A stretch of DNA of 64,000 nt from Ursus arctos (lineage: Eukaryota; Chordata; Mammalia; Carnivora; Ursidae), in contig NW_026622886.1 of NCBI RefSeq assembly GCF_023065955.2, forward strand, positions 13,092,001 to 13,156,000, read 5' to 3'. The notes under the pieces were generated by a model. That model was not told the origin of the DNA and ran no database searches. It saw only the letters and a program-made list of their open reading frames with translations. Of this stretch, positions 46,699-58,539 are shown piece after piece. Every line of letters begins with the position of its first letter. The first letter of the stretch is position 1. The translations under genes and the position numbers were made by a program.

Positions 46699-47084
46699 TG
46701 TTTTTTTCTTTTTCTCTCAGAATCTGGCTGCTGCCAACCACTGATTTAGGAATGTTTAGGGGTATATGCCAACTCAATAATCAAAATCATTTTGGTACTG
46801 GGAACCCAACCACAGTCTCTGTAGAGCAGTGGAATTTATTGCTTGCTCCAGTATTAGGTAATAGTACCAACAACATTTTGAATAAAGAAGAGTCTGATAA
46901 GATGTGAAAGAATGTCAGGATAATTCATTTTGATCATAAAACAATGCTTGTTTTGAGTTGAAATACTAAAGGCACAAATAGCCTGATGGTCCATGACTTC
47001 CTTCCCTTGACTTGGTATAGGAATATGATTCATAGCGTACTTCAGGTTTGAGGCTCCACACAAAGTGCTGATTTGCTGCTACAT

Positions 47085-47215
47085 ACACATCCCTGTTTTC
47101 ATTCCACAAATACATACCTAGTACTGATTATGGGCCAAGCACTGGCCAAGGCATTGGGACTGCAGTGGTGAACAGGGTAAACACAATTCCTGCCACATGG
47201 CACTTTCTGAAGGAA
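47085..47215 (+). repeat. Old repeat fragment (start of the unnamed family, or L2-like)
   Basis: 'tgattatgggccaagcactg' and 'ggactgcagtggtgaacagg' match the wording that opens the repeat at 22.9 kb. Confidence 0.5.
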
Positions 47216-47279
47216 GATATCTTGGCTTCATAGATTACTTGCTGTTAGGACATTTGAGGCACATGCATAACAAAGTAAT

Positions 47280-47470
47280 AGTGAAGCTTGAGTCCTACTG
47301 AACTGTGTTCTGATCCAGGCTATACCACTCCAAGCTGTTTTATCTTGAACAATTTATGTGACCTCACTTCAGATTCTAAATTCCAATAGAACTTACATCA
47401 TAGGGTTATTGTTGAGGGTTAAGTGAAAAAAATCTTTGTACAGCTTTTAGCAAAGTGCTTGGTTAATAAC
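47280..47470 (+). mobile_element. MIR SINE
   Basis: 'tgatccaggctataccactc', 'ttgaacaatttatgtgacct' and 'catagggttattgttgaggg' are MIR in order. Confidence 0.85.
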
Positions 47471-47471
47471 C

Positions 47472-47500
47472 AGTAGTAGTAGAAGTAGTAGTAGTAGTAG
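47472..47500 (+). repeat. (AGT)n microsatellite
   Basis: About nine AGT units with one AGA interruption, directly after the MIR end. Confidence 0.93.
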
Positions 47501-48490
47501 ATGAGCCACCCTGGCCTTCAGCAAAGAAGGGTAAGTTTCCTCATTCTTGACACAGCAAGTTCATGGGACCAACCATCACTGGCAAGTCACAGATCCAACC
47601 CACCGTGGAGTCTCTTCAATTTGAGGGAGAGAAAAAGAAAGTGTTGCCCAATGCTCAGAACCACATCCTTTGCTTCTAAATCTACAGTTCCTCCTACTGC
47701 TCATGGAAGGAAATGCAGCTCCTTCCTCCCCAGGAGGGTAGTTGCCAGCTCCTCTGTGGTGAGGATTCTTCACACTACTTGAGCCCTGACATTTCAGACC
47801 CCATAAGGGGCAACCCCCTCATCATCCCTGAGACCTGCCACCAGTGATTGTGCCAGTGGAAGCCCACCATGCGATGGTATAGACTTTTCCCACTCACTCT
47901 GCCCCTTCTGTTCCAGCAGGATCCCCATCTTGCTCCATATTGAGCCTAAAACAGCAGATCTAGAACTTCCAACGTTGCTGGGACCTTCAGGACTCACAAG
48001 AAACCCATCTTTCTGATGGATCCTGGATTGTCTTTCCCTTTGGGACATCCCTGATTTCAAACACTTATCTCCAAAAGAGCACTCAACAGTTATCGTATGG
48101 CTGCCATGTGCCCTGATGTTTTGACTGAGACAACGTGGTTACCATACCTAACCAGGTCTCTCCCAGAATAGTCACAAGGTTCTCCTGGACACAATGGGAA
48201 TGCAGGGAAGAAAGCTGTGTCCACCTGTTCCTCTGCTGTATGCCTCTTCAGAAGCCATGTCTTCTACCCAGCAGGAGAGAGAAGTTTGCTTGGTGTCCAT
48301 CCTAGGAATCTAGGTGCCAAAAGAACCTAGGTGCCAAAAGAACCCACTGTAGCCAATGTGCCCACTCCCTTCCCCATGAAGAGGGCAGGCACAGAAAATT
48401 TCCCCAGATCCTTCCCAGCTCATCTACCTCTAAGGGGCCTTACCATAGCTAATATGTGAGAGAAGAACAAATTTAAATGAAATAAACATG
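47501..48490. other. Unique, slightly GC-richer DNA
   Basis: Open frames on both strands (47501-47782 +, 48060-47794 -) have coding-like length but no recognisable product, start context or splice signals. A 17-bp direct duplication lies at 48311-48344. Possibly a decayed retroviral or gene remnant; undecided. Confidence 0.35.
48311..48344 (+). repeat. 17-bp tandem duplication
   Basis: 'ctaggtgccaaaagaac' occurs twice head to tail, perfectly. A simple local slippage or end-joining duplication. Confidence 0.93.
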
Positions 48491-48499
48491 AACGTCCTC

Positions 48500-50160
48500 C
48501 TAATAATAATAGTGCTATTAATCCAACACTTAGTGAGTGCCCAATTAACTACATGGTGCCAGAAGAGAGACAAATCCCAGCCACCCTCTTGGTAGTTTAG
48601 CAAGATGCTGGCTTAGCAGGTCTGTGCTAGCTTGAGGGAAGAACAAGCTGATGCCAGAGGCTAATCTCTAGAGGCTCTGTCTTCAAACAAGACTATTTCC
48701 TCAACCAGGAAATTTCCTGTATCACATAGTATATCATATGTTCTCTGCCATCCTTTTCTTATAAATCCACGTAGAGGGCGGGGTCCTTTCCCTGGAGCCA
48801 TTTCCCCGGGGGCATCCAGCTGTGGCCAGTCAAGCACACATCTGTCAGATGATGGCAGCCCAGGGTAGCTATGGGTTCTGTGGCCTCTTATGTGGAAGCT
48901 TCCCCAGTAAACTGTACTTCACTTTCTGCATATCACTAGTAAGGCGTGTTTCTCTGCTGCCTTGGCATGACAGCGTCAGAACCCAGGAAATTAGCCATCG
49001 TGAAGGTATGAAGAACTCAAGGTCTCTGTACACAAGTAGTTAACAGTTTCGTGGAAAAGAACTCAAAGACGATAATAAATGCAGTACATTTATAGACACT
49101 TGAGGTGAAGGGACTTTAATAGGCTGTCACTGAACCCCCACTCTAGGCAACAGATTATAATCTTAACTAAAATGCATACTTCTGCCTAGATTAGCAAAGT
49201 CCTGGAGGGCCACTTATAAAGGGGGCCCACACTGGTTCCTGGACCCTCACTTTCACTCTTCAGGGAGAAAAGAAGCCCCCACAGATGACTATATCTGACA
49301 AGAACTTGCTCTAGGAACGAACCCAAAATGAAGAGATATTCACTAATAATAATATATAATAAAAATAGTAAAATTCACAAATAAGGGGAACTAATTTACT
49401 AATTTTTGTGGAGAATAAACCACCACTCTTTATTCACATTGATTCATTTAAGAAAGTTAACAGAAAATATATATCTATATTACCCACAATATATTTATAC
49501 CCACAAGTAATGTTTCAACATGAGCAACCATTTCAAGTGCATGGAAACACGGCCATTGGCCATTTAAAGTGAGATGGCAAACCTAGGTAAATACTCAGGC
49601 TGGGACTGATGTGTTCAGATTAGGCCCTACACATGAGTGCAGGGCTGGAGTGGGGAGGGCATGCTGAACTGGGGCATATACACCTCTTATACACTCTTGT
49701 GTGGGTGTAAGCACCCAGAGTTAGGGGTGCCATACTTTTCTTCCACACACAGACACTATCCACCCACAAAGCCTAAAGGAGTCCACTTTTCCTCATTCAT
49801 CTACTTAAAAGGGCTCCTTTTTATAATTGGTATAATTTGTATGTGCTAGCAGGTATCTCACCTTTCCTCAAAGCCTTTCAGGACTTGATAGTTCTAAGGG
49901 CAAGTGGGGTACAGGGCACCTGACTACTAATAGCTTGAACCATCCATCCCCATTAGGAAATGACAACTTCATAAAGACCTTGGATTTTTGGACTCTGGTC
50001 TTCTCCCCGTAGGTAACCAGGGAGCTTTAGAGAATAATTGGTCCTGCTTATCAAGCTGGGTTTTTTAAAACTGAATCTTTCTGAGATAATTGTAGATTCA
50101 CATGCAGTTGTAAAAAATACAGAGAGACATACTATTTACAACTTTACCAAGATTTAATTA
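48500..50160. other. Mostly unique DNA
   Basis: A weak MIR-like scrap near 48500-48565; otherwise no repeat or gene recognised. A GC-rich patch ('gagggcggggtcctttccct', 48774-48793) is not a CpG island. Confidence 0.4.
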
Positions 50161-50164
50161 TTTA

Positions 50165-50560
50165 AACCAACATTTGTTGAACACTTTTTCTGTGCCAGCC
50201 ATCAGGACAACAAAGATGCCCAGTGGGATCCCTGGGCTTCTGTTCCTTTAAGTTCTCATGATGAAGACAGACACAAAATATCTCTTTAATGAAGTTCATT
50301 GTGCAGACTGCCAAGAGGGAAGTGAGCATGTTGGAAGAAGAGTCCTGGGCAGTGCCTTAGGGGATGAGTAGAAGTTTTTCAAGAGAAATGGGTGTTGGAT
50401 GGGGCAATCTGGGCAGAGAAAACAGCACAGGCAAAGGCTCAGAAGTATGAAATAACATGGTGTGTGCTGGGAGCCATTCAAGTAATTCAGCATGGATTGG
50501 AACAAAAAATTCAAGGAAGAGAGTTCAGAGGCATCTGGGGAATGAGAAGGGAATGTTGTG
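50165..50560 (+). repeat. Fourth piece of the unnamed ancient repeat
   Basis: 'acatttgttgaacacttttt', 'gacaacaaagatgcccagtg' and 'gggcagagaaaacagcacag' with 'gcaaaggctcagaagtatga' give the family's order. The 119-codon frame (50392-50751) overlaps it and is not a gene. Confidence 0.6.
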
Positions 50561-51899
50561 TGATCCTGGCCTCCCACATTCTATGCTGGGGAAATGAAAA
50601 ACAGATGGGAAATATGCTCCCAAACATGGCCCAAGCATGGCTCTCAGGGAAGCAGGAGAGAGTCTTGTTCCGGTTTGAGGAGCCCACAGAGCCTTCATTT
50701 CCAATTTTTGGATTATGGCGCACTTCCTTCTGTGCCCTTCACCCAAGGTGAAGAGCAGGAAGTCTAGCTCATATCTTTCCTCTTCTGCACAGAGTGGCAA
50801 TTGGAATAAAACAGAGTGCCTCCCCTCTACCAATCTGGGCTACCACATGGGGCAAAGCACCCTAAGCTCCCATCTGGCATGAAATTTATCCAGAAGTCCT
50901 GTAAGGGATCAGTGAAGGACACAGAAGTTAGTTGATGATGTTGCTGGCAAACTCAGTGGAGAGTAACCAAAGTGGTCTGTAGGACAGACCACCTGAGCTG
51001 GGAATCAAAGGGGAATCCCATCCATACTCCAAAGAAATAGACAACCCCAGAAAGCTGAGATGAAGCAAGTTAACCAGGACTCCAGGCCCTGACTGAGCTG
51101 AGAAACAGCTGACCTGGAGTATTCTAGCCACAGAGGTCCACAGAAGGTGCCAGTAGATCAAGGAGTAACCAGGTACACAGGGAAATAATTTCCTCAAAGA
51201 CAGTGAAAATTCAAGGAGTAGCATGGGATCTGAGTTCCTACCTGCTCACCTCCACAGTCACATGATAAGCAAATGCGTGTATTTACAGACATTCTGGAGG
51301 AGAAGACAGGGAAGGCATACTGAGATACGTAAATGTAAGTTTCCTTATTACTCAGCAGGAAGGGGCTCCTAAGGAAGATTAGGTTGTTTATAGAAAAATA
51401 AGAAAGTCACATTTTCTTTGAATGAATGAGTATATTGTGTGTAATGATCAACCCCTCTATATATGGTTTATGAATACCCCAGGTAGGGTTGTGGATGAAA
51501 CCATTCTATTTTAATGTGGAATGATGAGGATTCTGTGCTAGTTGGTGACTTCTGAATCATGCCATACTCTCTGCCAGTACTAAAATGTTCTCTTACTGAA
51601 GAAGAGATGAGCTACTTTCTCACTTGTCCTTGCCTCCAAAAACGTGGCAATCCTGGTACATCCCCAGAAATGGGGATGTGGACTTTGTAAGAGGACTGGG
51701 GCAGTTTTGGATCTGTGAACTGCTTTCTTTCATAACAACCTGATTTGTAGTATTCCACCCTGTAACTGAAAGGGAAAGCGAAAGATAAAGAAGAAAGCAG
51801 TATTGTGTGTAGATAGAACTTGGAATTTGGTGGCTTATGAGTCACTGGTGGCCATATTTTTAGGTATGTTTTTTTAAAGTAAAAAAAGAATCTTCCTAG
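50561..51899. other. Unique DNA
   Basis: No repeat or gene recognised. Overlapping frames on both strands between 50525 and 51224 are typical of GC-balanced non-coding sequence. Confidence 0.4.
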
Positions 51900-53130
51900 G
51901 TTTGCTGTGTTTACAAAACAAATCTCAGCAACTTAAAACAATATGGTTTATTTCTTCTTGATGCTGTCTGGAGGCTGAGATGGGCTCTGGTTTTTACCAG
52001 GCACTGTGAATAAGAGAAACTTACCCTTCCTGCTATATGTCTTCCTTTATCCTCACACCACCACCACCACACTCACAACACTTCTGATACCAGATGTGTG
52101 AGGGTCTTCCTGTACCAAGAAATTCTGTGACACCAGCTGGGTGTCCTACAATTCAACTCAATTCTGACACTATCTACCTGGAGACAGCATCAGATCCCAC
52201 AGGTTAATGGCTCAGTCCCACAAGACAACCTCCACCACCACCACTGTAGACACCAACACAAGTCCAGGTTGTCACCTGTGCTCCTGACCAACTAGCTATA
52301 GGTCAGAGATTCCCACCACACCCTCCTCAGGTTTGATTAATTTGCTAGAGTGGCTCACAGAACTCAGGAAAACAGTTTCCTTACTGTTTACTGGTTTATT
52401 ATAAAAAAATATGATAGAGGATACAGGTGAACACTCAGAAGACACACATAGAGCAAGGTACAAGGAAGGAGCATGAAGCTTCCATGCTGTCTCTGGTCAT
52501 GCTACTCTCCCAGTACCTCCAAGTGTTCACCAGTCCAGAAGCTCTCTGAAACCCCATACTTTTGAGATTTTTATGGAAGCCTCATCATCTAGGCAAGATC
52601 AATCATTAACTCCATTTCTAGTCCCTCTCCCTTCTTCCAAGTTCCTAATCATGGCTTGCTCTTTCTGGTGACCAGCCTGCAACTAAGAGTCACCTCATAG
52701 AACAAAGACACTACTGCCACCCAGGAAATCCCAAGGGATTTAGGAGCTCCGTGTCAGGAATGGGGGTCAAAGAATAAATGTTGGAACAAAAGATGCTGCT
52801 ACTGCTTTGATCACTTAGGGTATTATAAGAGTTTTAGGTGTTCTTTGTCAGGAACTAGGAGCAGAGATCAGTATACATTTTTTTAATTATCTCATACCCT
52901 GAGCTCTGCTCTGTCTTTTCATTTCAGGACCCAGGCTGAAAGAGCAGTCCCTACATGGGACATACCTGGAAAAGAGCAGAGAACCGGCCAAACCTCAAGA
53001 TGAGTCTTATTCCTTCTGCTCCAACATGATGAATGCCACATTTATTCACATTTCATTGGCCAAAGCACGTCACATAGCCAAACCCAATGACTGAAGGACA
53101 TAAAATCTTTCCATTTTCACAGGTACAGTA
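51900..53130 (-). mobile_element. Old LTR-like element split by an ERVL-class LTR
   Basis: The left piece (51900-52015: 'caacttaaaacaatatggtt', 'gtctggaggctgagatgggc') and the right piece (about 52905-53130: 'aggacccaggctgaaagagc', 'catttcattggccaaagcac') read as two halves of the family seen at 39.8 and 53.7 kb. The interval between is a different LTR. Confidence 0.55.
52040..52889 (-). mobile_element. ERVL-class (MLT2-like) LTR, antisense
   Basis: 'gggtgtcctacaattcaact', 'cacagaactcaggaaaacag', 'ctggtttattataaaaaaat', 'aagctctctgaaaccccata' and 'ggatttaggagctccgtgtc' follow one long LTR family that I associate with MLT2. The family name is from memory and should be checked. Confidence 0.65.
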
Positions 53131-53224
53131 AATCACCTGACAATGAGCAGGAAGGAGTGACCAGTGACTGAAAAAAATATTATCTAGCATGATAATATAC
53201 ACTGATTATAAATAAAATGGAAAA

Positions 53225-53423
53225 CACGGGAAGGAAGAAAATTAAAATTACCTGTAATTCCATTGTTAACACTCAGATGTATTTCCTTCCAGGCTATGTG
53301 TCTGTGTATTTGCTTGTTTCAACAAATTAGGATTATATAACATATACAAGTATATACCTGCTTTATAAGCTGCTGGTTGATATAGAATTATATAATGAAC
53401 ACTTTCCCACATGAAAAATCATT
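53225..53423 (-). mobile_element. L1M LINE fragment, antisense (part 1)
   Basis: 'aattacctgtaattccattg', 'gatgtatttccttccaggct' and 'cctgctttataagctgctgg' match old L1 in antisense. It is continued by pieces at 54560-54772 and 55256-55440 after younger insertions. Confidence 0.6.
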
Positions 53424-53435
53424 TTTTTAAAGATT

Positions 53436-53474
<39 letters not shown>

Positions 53475-53669
53475 TTTTTGTTTATTTGACAGAGAGAGCG
53501 AGCGAGCATAAGCAGGGGAAGCAGCAGGCAGAGGGAGAGGGAGAGGCAGGCTTCCCACTGAGTAGGGAGCTCTATATGGCACTTGATCCCAGGACCCTGA
53601 GATCATGAACTGAGCTGAAGGCAGATGCTTAATAGACTGAGCCACCCAGGCACCCTGAAAAAAATCATT
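53412..53669 (-). mobile_element. Can-SINE with expanded (TTTA)n tail
   Basis: Reverse SINEC, body about 53424-53655. The tail carries about ten TTTA units (53436-53477). Flanking direct repeats are 'tgaaaaatcatt' (53412-53423) and 'tgaaaaaaatcatt' (53656-53669), differing by two extra A's. Confidence 0.93.
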
Positions 53670-53724
53670 CTTTTAAAATATCGCTTTAATTCCTGCACAA
53701 TTTTTGTATTAGTTTGGATAGACC

Positions 53725-54115
53725 AGGTTTTGTAACAATAACCAAAAAAAACAAAAAACAAAAAATTCAACTTTGTTGCATGGCTTCAAGCCACAAAGGC
53801 TTATTTTTTCTTTCTTTTTTTATTTTCAATTAGCCAACATATAGTACATCATTAGTTTTTGATGTAGCGTTCAGCGATTCATCAGTTGTGTATAACACCC
53901 AGTACTCATCACAACCACAAAGGTTTATTTCTTGTTCAAGCCACATGTCAAGTGTGATTTGGCTTATCTTGATCATTCTGGAACCAAGCAGGATAGATCA
54001 GCTACCATCTCAAATGTATCTGGCTATTGTGTAAGAAGGAAAGGAGAAAATAGGAAAGCATGCATTGGCTGTTAAAGCTTCTGCCCCCACGGTTTTCACA
54101 TTTTATTAGCCAAAT
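53725..54115 (-). mobile_element. Old LTR-like element (family of 39.8 kb), split by an L1 end
   Basis: Left 'aactttgttgcatggcttca', right 'ttgttcaagccacatgtcaa', 'ttcacattttattagccaaa' and 'tcaagtcatgtggtg'. The younger L1 fragment at 53807-53914 interrupts it. Confidence 0.55.
53791..53930 (-). mobile_element. 108-bp L1 3'-end insertion with target-site duplication
   Basis: Poly-T/TTTC start, 'agccaacatatagtacatca' and 'caccagtactcatcac'-type L1 end. The 16-bp direct repeat 'ccacaaaggcttattt' / 'ccacaaaggtttattt' lies at 53791-53806 and 53915-53930 with one mismatch. Confidence 0.93.
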
Positions 54116-54139
54116 CAAGTCATGTGGTGTGACTTTTTT

Positions 54140-54525
54140 TTTTTTAATGGACACAATATTTTGCAGATCCTCCAATCAAGAGGTTGAATGTAGTTCTCTA
54201 TCCCCGACTCAATTTGGCCAGACTTACTTTGGCTAATGGGACAGTAGCAAATGTAATGTAAGTAGAGGCTTAAAACATTGAGGCTCGTTTCTCTTAATGC
54301 TTTTAGAACCACCCAAGGTTGACATAGAGGATGACAGAACACCTAGAGAGAGAGGCCATGCTGTTCCAGCTGTTCCAGCTATTCCACATAGGTAAGTGAG
54401 GTCATTCTCAACCGTCAAGTTCTAGCCAGCCTAGACCAGAAGAACCATCCAGCCAATTCACAGATTTTGAGAACTTTTTAAGCCACTAAATTTTGAGGTG
54501 GTGTGTTATGCCATAAGAGCTGACT
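54140..54525 (+). mobile_element. MLT1-like LTR
   Basis: 'ttggccagacttactttggc', 'taatgggacagtagcaaatg', 'gaagaaccatccagccaatt' and 'aagccactaaattttgaggt' parallel the LTR at 44343-44857. Exact ends unresolved. Confidence 0.7.
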
Positions 54526-54559
54526 TATACATATCTATATCTAATTTCATCTGGGAGAG

Positions 54560-54772
54560 AGCCATGATATTTTGAAAAAGTCTTATTGACCACCTCAATA
54601 TGAAATCTGATTTAACCATTTTCTTATCATTAGAATCACATTGTTACCTAATTCATTATATCACATTCATTATAACTATAAATAAGCCTACCATGAACAT
54701 CTTTGTGTATAAGTTTTTACCAAAGTTCCTGATTATTTCATCATAACATATTGGTAGAAGAAGATTGCTGTC
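54560..54772 (-). mobile_element. L1M LINE fragment, antisense (part 2)
   Basis: 'ccattttcttatcattagaa', 'cctaccatgaacatctttgt' and 'ttcctgattatttcatcata' continue the antisense L1M of 53225-53423. Confidence 0.6.
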
Positions 54773-54997
54773 AAAATTTAAGCCTCTTGTGGGGCCCCTG
54801 GGTGGCTCAGTCAGTTGGGCGTCTGCCTTCAGCTCACGTCATGATTCTAAGGGTGCTGCTCAGCGGGGAGCATGCTTCTGTCTCTCTCTGTCCCTCTGCC
54901 TCTCCCCCAGCTCGTGCACGCACTATCTCTCTCTCTCCCGCTCACTCTTTCTCAAATAAATAAAATAAAATCTTTTAAAAAAAATTTAAGCCTATTG
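54773..54997 (+). mobile_element. Can-SINE inserted at an L1 target-site duplication
   Basis: Forward SINEC (54790-54980), head 'ggggcccctgggtggctcag', tail 'aaataaataaaataaaatct'. Flanks are 'aaaatttaagcctcttg' (54773-54789) and 'aaaatttaagcctattg' (54981-54997). The right flank also serves as the left flank of the L1 that follows. The segment after the head is shortened ('tctaagggtgctgctcagcg'). Confidence 0.94.
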
Positions 54998-55255
54998 AAA
55001 AAATGAAACAAGATGAAACCAGTAAGGGAGACAAACCATAGGAGACTCTTAATCTCAGGAAACAAACAGGGTTGCTGGAGTGGAGGGGGATGGGAGGGAT
55101 GGGGTGACTGGGTGATGGACATTGGGGAGGGTTTGTTCTTGGTGAGCACTGTGTATTGTGTAAGACTGATGAATCACAGACCTGTACCCCTGAAACAAAT
55201 GATGCATTATATGTTAATTAAAAAATATTTAGAAAAGAAGAAATTTAAGCCTCTT
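54998..55255 (+). mobile_element. L1 3' UTR insertion (about 240 bp) sharing the flank
   Basis: Carnivoran L1 3' UTR on the plus strand: 'gagacaaaccataggagact', 'gggttgctggagtggagg', 'gtgagcactgtgtattgtg' and an A-rich end. It ends before the third copy of the target sequence, 'aaatttaagcctctt' at 55241-55255. The frame at 55013-55300 is a by-product. Confidence 0.92.
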
Positions 55256-55440
55256 AATAATGACCAAATTATGAGCCAAAAGGATGATATTAATTTATAA
55301 ATCCAATGAAAGTACATAAGCATACCCATTTCTCTTCACTCTCATTCAGCATCTAAGTGTGAGCTTTTAAAAGCCTATTTGCTAATCTAATGAGAGAAAA
55401 GTCTCATTTAAATTTTAATTTCTTTGCAAACCAAAGATCA
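55256..55440 (-). mobile_element. L1M LINE fragment, antisense (part 3, tentative)
   Basis: 'aataatgaccaaattatgag' and 'taatttataaatccaatg' lie in the position expected for continuation of the antisense L1M. Weak. Confidence 0.35.
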
Positions 55441-57450
55441 CTTTGTCTTACATATATTGCTTACAGTCAATAATTCTTACATAACACTCAGTGTATATGA
55501 TAACATTTCCTTATTTTTCTATACTTTAAATTAAATACAGCTTCAGTGTCCCACAGGACAAAATTGGCAGAAAGCTCAACACCAGGTATTTTTTCCAGTT
55601 TCTTTTCTGTCTCTTAGAAGGTGAGGAACCTGAAGCCCTGAATGGACATTATAAAGGTGGTGGGGCTCTGTGCTGGTGCCCCATCTCCCTCCAATCTAGT
55701 TGCAGGGGAAACTTCATGAAGGGGTGAGACCATCTGGGTTCCCATAGCCTTGAAGGTGATGTTCAGTTTTTACATTTAGACATACCTTATTCAGGTCCAT
55801 CTACCTCAGAGGCATTAGAGTGGGTGCAAGTCCCCTCCTGCTCAAATATTTAAGCACCTGTTGCTTGCCCAATATCATATTCTGTCAGCACCATAGGAAG
55901 GCAGGATGCAGAGCTCCAGTTCCCTTTATTTGGCAGAGTTATAATTTGAGAAAACTTGTGTGGCATGTGGGGGTGGGGAGGTGATGAAGGTGGCTGGGAT
56001 GACAAGAGGTTACATGTACATATTACATAATGCTTTTCCCAAAGGAATGAGCAGGTATCTCAGAAGACAAATGATGTAACTGTTAGGAGTCTAATATAAA
56101 TGTCAAAAGTCTAAGAAATTACATATAGAAGTATTGAACCTTAAGTCATCATATTTCTTCTGTAATTAAGAAAAAAATCACAATAATTTTAGTGAGTTAG
56201 AAAAGAAATGCAAAGTCAGACTATGAACAGACTATGAACTTCATGGATGGACTTACTATCAAGGCTCTCTATATCCATGCCTCCCATTCCCACTATTTTT
56301 TCATACCCTGCTCTTTGAAAAAGCTTGATTCCCCCACCAGATGTCATGGGACATAGCTTCCGTCAGTCAATGAACTGACAACTGTTCTCACCATTTGGGG
56401 TAGTGGGGTGGATCCCCAAACCCAGTCACATTCGTTTGCCTCCAAGGAGCATATAGTCCTATCTACAACACCTTTTCGGGTAAAGCAGCTGAGTGACAAA
56501 GCAAAGTCCTCATGAGACCCACTAACTGACCACCCATTGGGCTATGGGTGCCTATATTATGGTGGTCAGTCGGTGCAAGGGCATTGCCTGCATCTAAGAC
56601 AAACGAAGAACTTACAAGAAAACACACAAAGTCTGCTGATGCCAAACACGTTATGAGGCAACGTTTGCCAGTGCAATCTGTGTGTTGTGTCTTCTATAAA
56701 AGAATGTCAGCAAAGGAAGGAAATGGAAACCATTCCCCAATGTGGGCAACCTCTCCTTGCTCACATATGTTAGAGCTGGGATAGTGGATACAAATTGGAG
56801 GGCGACTGAGAAGGCAGACTGGAAAAGGGGTCAGCTCTCCTACTTAGAATTTGTTGCTAGAAAACAGAAGAGCTTTTAGATGGGCCCCCCACAGAGCTGT
56901 TTTATTGCTCTAAGTCTACCGGGAGTTTTTTGATGAAGTTATTCCACCATAAAATTTCATATCTCCCAAAGATTCAACTTCAGCTAAAGGCCCTAAGGAA
57001 ACAATGCCTCCTTTGAAAGAACTGAAGAGTCCAGAAGCTTCTGGGTTCAACTAGCCACTGTCTAAACTGACAACCTGCTCTGCAGCCTGAGGGGTGATCA
57101 AACTTTACGGACCGGGAGAGAATTCCATGTCTGCTTCTGAGAACTAGCTCTGATTGCCCTCTTTCCCATTAACAAAAACAGATGTGTGCTCATGAGCAAA
57201 GTAAACATTCAAGGTCAATATATGTTCCTCTCTGTGAATCTAGTTTGGCACTTGGATAAGAGCAATAGTCTATGAAGCGGAGTGGAACTTTTCTGTAACA
57301 TTGCTGTCAAGCCACGGGACTCACGTCTGTGTATTAGGTTAACTGTTACATTAAATATCTATGCAATAGACCTTTTCTGTTTCATAGGGAATCATTTGAG
57401 CTATGATCAATCTACCGACATGGAATAGTTATCCTCTACCAGAGAAACAA
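55441..57450. other. Unique, repeat-poor DNA
   Basis: Two kb with no repeat, RNA or gene I can name. Short frames at 56463-56784 overlap on both strands and look random. Confidence 0.45.
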
Positions 57451-57454
57451 GAGA

Positions 57455-57615
57455 GTATGATACTTGAGAGCCTGAGTTTGAATCCTGGTTCTATTGTTTA
57501 CTATCTACGTAACCTTGTGCAAGTCGTTTAACTTCAGTTTCTATCTCAAAATGGAGGTTTTAATAGCATGTATCTCCTACCCTGTCAGCACTAAGCATGA
57601 AAAATGTTATCTCAT
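57455..57615 (+). mobile_element. MIR SINE
   Basis: 'gagcctgagtttgaatcctg', 'ctatctacgtaaccttgtgc' and 'aagtcgtttaacttcagttt' form a MIR core. Confidence 0.88.
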
Positions 57616-57679
57616 TCTAGGATTATTCCATGGCACCAGAAGAAGTAGAATCCAGGAAGCCTGGATACCTAAACTTGTC

Positions 57680-57795
57680 TTCATTCATTCTTTCATCAAA
57701 TATTTACCGAGTCCCTAAAATGTGCTGGTAGAAATAGAGCAGTGATGATGAAAAATGTAACTCAATGCCATCGTGGAGTTTATGGTTTCCTGCTT
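57680..57795 (+). repeat. Old repeat scrap (start of unnamed family or L2-like)
   Basis: 'atcaaatatttaccgagtcc' and 'ccatcgtggagtttatggtt' resemble the opening of the 22.9-kb repeat. Confidence 0.45.
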
Positions 57796-57841
57796 CATCT
57801 GCCACCCTCGATGTGACCCTTCCATGTCACTCAGCACCCTA

Positions 57842-57952
57842 AGTATAGTGTTTCTCAAAGTAATTTGAACATAAGAATTACCTGGCATTCTTGTGAAAAC
57901 ACAGATTCTAAGGCCTCATCCTGCTGAATATCCTAGGAAGATTCTGACTTCC
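57842..57952 (+). mobile_element. MER5A hAT-Charlie fragment
   Basis: 'agtgtttctcaaagtaattt', 'gaattacctggcattcttgt' and 'gaaaacacagattctaaggc' are the first half of MER5A. Confidence 0.82.
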
Positions 57953-58535
57953 TTTTCCTCACTGGCAAAATAGGGAGCAAAGCAACCCCTACCACAATCT
58001 CATTGTGCATTCCAAGAGAAAGAGCATATGGGAAAGGGCTTTGGAAACCATGAAGTCACTTTCCAGTGTGTGGCATCCAGGCTGTCTCTGGAGGTTCAAA
58101 GAAGCCAGCCAAGGGCCACTCAGCCTGTTCTATCTCAGTGTCCTCTCACCCCACCTCCTCTCTCTGCGCTCTCTGGAGACATGTGTCGGAAGCTACCCAC
58201 CCCCATTTTAACCTAACGAGCTAATGGATCTCAGACTGAAACCAGCCTCAAGTCTACCACCAAGGTGGACACCTGTATTCATTCTAGGAGTGCCTATTAT
58301 AAAGCTTCAGAGGGCCATTCAGTGGCCGTAACTGGTGGTTTTCAGGGGACAGCCCTGCCTTCCCTTGTCACCTGCTGAAATTGGAGATTAACCCAAAGAT
58401 TAGAGTGGTGAACAGTAGGGTCTTAGTAAGTTCTCCTCATCCAGCCTCTGTCCATCTCCCCAGCTTTATCTCCTCTTCTTCCTCCTTCATTTCCTCCTCC
58501 TCCAAACATCCATCTAACCTCTGACTACCTCTTCC
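57953..58535. other. Unannotated DNA
   Basis: Pyrimidine-rich near 58470-58540; no repeat or gene recognised. Confidence 0.4.
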
Positions 58536-58539
58536 CTTC

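Noticed and set aside
47501..48060. Convergent frames suggesting a gene
   Set aside because: Frames on both strands are of similar length, without splice or start context and without a recognised product; left as unannotated DNA.
48774..48830. CpG island / promoter
   Set aside because: GC-rich for only a few tens of bases with few CpGs and no initiator or exon nearby.
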